Shown here: in pieces, positions 60,151-64,000 of the stretch | How positions within the stretch are numbered: position 1 is the stretch's first letter | Layout of the letters: each line of letters opens with the position of its first letter | NCBI GenBank assembly: GCA_036345935.2 | Contig: JADWOT020000002.1 | Span: 17,062,723 to 17,126,722 of the forward strand | Length of the DNA: 64,000 nt | Source of the DNA: Taenia hydatigena | Lineage: Eukaryota > Platyhelminthes > Cestoda > Cyclophyllidea > Taeniidae | Direction of reading: 5' to 3' | Made by a program: the position numbers and the translations under genes | The notes under the pieces: generated by a model | The model's database searches: none | Told to the model about the DNA's origin: nothing | What the model saw: only the letters and a program-made list of their open reading frames with translations

Positions 60151-61334
60151 GACTGTAAATGTTGTGGTGGAGATTGTTTATTGTTCCCCGATGTTTCTTG
60201 CAATCATTTTATACTGCTTTTAACTCACCTGATCCTCATGCATGGTAGCACATGGCCGTACTTTAGTTATCCATGTGATTGCCTTTGTCAGAGCTTTCAG
60301 GTGCCTTCAAATCTCTACTTCTTCGGTCTCTGAGGATAACAACTGATGTTATTCGAATCGTGCTAAAGCAAGCCCATTCAGCAGGGAGGCAAGTAAGTGT
60401 ACTGCGTTCGGTGTCTCTGCCCTTCACTTCCGAAATCATACCCTTGATATGAGAGGGGCGCAGTCTGCAAACACCATCACAAATCCAAAGTTAATTGTCT
60501 TTTCTTGTAGGTAATAAGCACTTTTGAACCCCTAACTTAGTCCCTCGTTGCATGCACCTCGCTAAATCTCCGCACTTCAATGCATCGTATCATGTTTAAT
60601 AAGTTGATATACGTAAGCACTCAGGTATGCCTTAGTTCAATGTACCTGCATCTCCACTCAATGACCTACACTTATGCTTTCGTTTGGATGCCTACCCATT
60701 TGCCTCCCCAACGCCATGTTAGGCGTGCAGTCTCATTACTTGTCCTAACATCTAGCAAGCTGCAGCATTGTCCTCACTTTTTTCGACTACCTGACTCACT
60801 CCTTGGCTGCATTTCATGGTGTTCAATGGATTCGTAGATGTGCCTTAGCCTTACACATTGTCTCCCCTCCTCTCTCTCTCCTCTCGCCCCACTCATTTCA
60901 ACTGATTGGCCATCTCTTCCACTTTCGCCTCAATGTCTGCCTGCCTGCCTGTACATTTGACTGCATTTCCACTGGCTTGCCTACCCACCCACCGCTACGT
61001 TAGGCTGGCTAGCTTGATGGTTTCTGATTTCTGGCAGGCTGCGGCGATTGGGCATTGGTGCGAGATGCTTAACCAAATGCCTCCCACTGCAATTCGATAA
61101 AATACCATGGCAGAGCCATTTTTTGATCATAAATAAGGAATACATTGCTACATTTGCGACGGCTTATGGTACATATCCAGCTAAACATTCTCCATAATGC
61201 TTTATAATATATTCATAAAGGGTGTAAGTTGAGGGACGCTCTTAAAATTAGCCTGTTTGCATTAGTCATTGTCGAGTGGCATTTATTAATATCAAGGCGC
61301 GATTTAATGCTTTTTATGCCACGAAGACATTTAC
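60151..61334. other. Pyrimidine-rich, gene-poor stretch
   Basis: Includes a CT-rich tract near 60864-60892 and two related CCTACCCA...GTTAGGC blocks (60690-60730 and 60980-61010). ORFs here are compositional. Confidence 0.35.
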
Positions 61335-61449
61335 CTATTCGTTGCATGTGCGCCTCCTTTAAGCAGCAGTTGCAAGCAGTGTCGTAGGAGTTGAGGCCAA
61401 ACTCCCTCTCCAACTCACTTTGTAAGGCGCCACATTCTACCGTTTCGTG
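61335..61449 (-). CDS. Candidate exon, unrecognised
   Basis: Open frame HETVECGALQSELEREFGLN then SYDTACNCCLKEAHMQRI, ending at ATAG|gtaaatg (good donor). Cys-containing, probably helical. Family not recognised; the acceptor was not pinned down. Confidence 0.3.
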
Positions 61450-62534
61450 TATTTAAAGAAGTCCAGGCTCTAGACTTCGTAAAAGTTTAAACTCTTGTTG
61501 GATTTGTGGCTGAGGCAGGCTTTGATGAATCTCCTACTGTATGTTCTTTTAGTAGGTAGAACGCAAATTTCCACTAATGCAAGCTTGTCGATATAATTTA
61601 GAACAGAATAAGGGCGCCAATTTTCGTGGTATGCAAATAGCAAACCTGACGATATTCTCGCCACAATTGTATTTGCTTCCAAACTTTTGCTGCTTCACCA
61701 TCACTGGCTTCACCTCTACGTCTATTTTTTCGTTTGTTCTTTACATGTGGCAGGCCGTGCTGCAGTTTTGATGGCAAAATTATGATATTCTAGCTAACAA
61801 ATAGCCGATATGTGTAGAGACGCTTAAAGTGACACAAACATACGCGCACATTTGTTCCCAATGCTAATAGATGGCCAAAATTGGATGAAGAACTTACGGT
61901 AATGGTGAGGAGGACTTAAATGCGATGAACTGGTGGACGGAAAATTGCCGCCCACGAAGCTCACAAATCTTTATGTTTTCACTCTTGGCAAGATTTTTAA
62001 AATCTCTTAATTAAGTGGTGGTTGTATAGAATAGCCATAAGAATGGAAATTAGGGCTTGGGATGAATTTCGATGGATGCAAATGTGAGCACCTTAATTAT
62101 TTAGTCTTTGTTTACTGAAGATTGCATTAACACTGCGCAAGATGCAGAGCAATCATGTACACATCCTCATTCGGGAGCAATTCAACCGTGGGAGAACATC
62201 CAAGTGCCACATTGGTGATTGTGACAGGTATATGCATCAAATGAAGGCAACTGTATCATCTTTTCTCGCCAGTGACCAGCTCCTACTCGTAGCATATGCG
62301 AGGATTCTGCTCTGCAGATTGTTGTAACTGGTTATCATCGCTTTCTGAGGGTTAACGAATCCACACCAACTCAATTCTGCATTGCGCCCGGATTATATTC
62401 TCCATTATACAATCCTAACAGAAGGCTCGTAAAAGCACTTTATTCAATGCTGCTAACTTATGCAATTCCGCAGTGCTATCTTGAAACTTGTCTAACGGTA
62501 AGTGAACTATTTCTGCTGCTGCGTTATGCTGCAG

Positions 62535-62673
62535 GAAAGTAGTGCATATTCATCCCTACCTGCAGTTGGCAAAGGAAGGACACACCCTGGATGCACTAAA
62601 ATTGACAGGATGCGTCGCTGGATTTGGAGCTGACAAATACTATTTCGTCGCAGCACTGGAGAAATGGAAATAG
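62535..62673 (+). CDS. Candidate terminal exon, unrecognised
   Basis: A good acceptor (TTTCTGCTGCTGCGTTATGCTGCAG) is followed by KVVHIHPYLQLAKEGHTLDA, LKLTGCVAGFGADKYYFVAA, LEKWK and a stop. It looks clearly coding. A GTGACAG|gtatatg donor in matching phase near 62227 is one possible partner exon. Family not recognised. Confidence 0.35.
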
Positions 62674-64000
62674 TGCCTATCAGACTTGTGGGCAGCCTAT
62701 GTGCTCCTGACGAGGTTGTGATAACCAATGCATGAAGGTAATTGATGCAAATCTCATTTTTGCGCAAAATTGCTGGCTTTTGCGGTCTCTGCTACTCTCG
62801 ATTTTGCCGCCTTAGCCCTTCTCATTTGCCTGCGCCAATTCTTGCTTTAATTGTAGAGGAGAGTAAGGTTGGCAGCCTCTCGGGAGCAGGCGAATAATAG
62901 TAATAATTCTGTTAGAAGGAAATGAAAGGAGTGGTTTGACGAGGTGGAGGGGTAAGGGAATAGAAAGAAGTAATAAAATGGGAAGGGTTTGGAAGAAAAT
63001 GCAGTGATATTAAGCTTTGTTGGCTATGCAGAGTGTGTGGGGCTCATTGCAAACACTTTATTTCTTCCATTCGGACATCACTTTTATTCATTTGGTCATC
63101 TACCCTCTGTTCAAGCAGATGTTGGGAGCACGCTCAGTGCAATTTATTGGAATAGATACATTCAAGGCTGAACATGAGGCTGGTGCTCATGATGTGGACT
63201 CACGAACTTCCCTTAACAGGTCCTGCTAGAAAAGTTATCATCTAATTTGATGGAAAGAAAATCGCGGCAAAGTGAAGTTAAAGGAACGCAAAGGAAGAGA
63301 TGTCATCATCTGGCCTTAATTGCTACAGATTCCAACACCTTTCCACGTTTTTGCCTTTTGAAGCCCTTTGAACAGAGAAGGGAACAGCAGTGAGGAAACA
63401 AAGGGTACAGTCTACGAGGACTAAACGAAGCAGGGCGAGGGTGATGAGGATGAATCGAAATGCGGTGTGAACGATATCGTGGAGTGCTGCGATGGCTAGA
63501 TTGTCTCATGTTATTCTAATTGAATTCTTCCTCCTCGACACGTGCAGAATGGATCAGTGTCACGTGCTACATGCGGTGTGCCGCGTGGCCTATTGCAGTC
63601 ATGTTTGCTGGCTGCTAGAGCACAATTTATTTTAGTTGCGATTTGGCAAACGAATTAAAACACATGTGTGCCTCTTCATTGTGACTAAACTACACACGCT
63701 CTTTGGCAGAGAGCTGGAAGCGTCAAACCTTTTCTCAAAGCCTTCCAACTTTGCGCACCACGCGAACCCGGAAATCAGTTCGCGATTAATGCAACCTCAA
63801 TAGTAACCCTTTAAGTCACCGCAACATTATTCCGAAACAATCAAAATATTTACGCATGTGCAATTTCTCATATTTAGAAAAAAGAACGAAATTAAAGCCA
63901 AATGATGTAATTGAATTGATAATAGCCCACAAGATTTCAGCGATTGATATCGTGTTCTTGCTAACGACGAAATCTTCACCCACTTCAAATCTGTGGTTTC
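62674..64000. other. No gene recognised to the window end
   Basis: 62860-62990 is purine-rich. Short frames at 62989-63229 (+) and 63509-63306 (-) are unsupported. Confidence 0.35.

Overview
This is eukaryotic DNA. The genes I can support are split by short GT-AG introns of about 75-215 nt, and there are no operons, tRNA or rRNA genes, or long uninterrupted ORFs. The window is AT-leaning and mostly non-coding, with many old, diverged repeats. The best gene is a cysteine-rich secreted CAP (SCP/TAPS, venom-allergen-like) protein of the style common in parasitic flatworms. Together with the short introns, compact promoters, very short 3' ends and gene-poor repeat-rich layout, this suggests a flatworm with a large genome, perhaps a diphyllobothriid-like tapeworm. 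That placement is inference.

Layout: 0-3.5 kb holds a diverged dispersed-repeat pair and a short EGF-like fragment. 4.3-5.5 kb is a complete five-exon CAP gene on the minus strand with its promoter. 5.5-21 kb is mostly gene-poor and holds five repeat families, a 53-bp minisatellite carrying octamer motifs and several unrecognised exon-like stretches. At 21.36-21.53 kb on the minus strand is a complete, tiny two-exon metallothionein-like gene (31 aa, 8 Cys) with TATA and CCAAT boxes and a poly(A) signal overlapping its stop codon. 22-30 kb is gene-poor. 30.14-44.05 kb is one ~7-kb segment present twice in tandem, the copies meeting at a single N, so it is probably two alleles or haplotigs joined in the assembly. 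A third, older partial copy of the segment's middle lies at 48.8-49.6 kb next to a tetraspanin-like terminal exon. 49.77-50.09 kb is a fold-back inverted repeat. 50-64 kb has only low-confidence exon candidates.

I see no gene cluster whose members clearly work together. The two firm genes are independent: a secreted CAP protein, a family typical of the host-parasite interface, and a metal-binding protein. The most interesting structure is the duplication. A 41-bp difference between its copies removes one 3' splice site yet keeps the frame open, and the third copy shows which state is ancestral.
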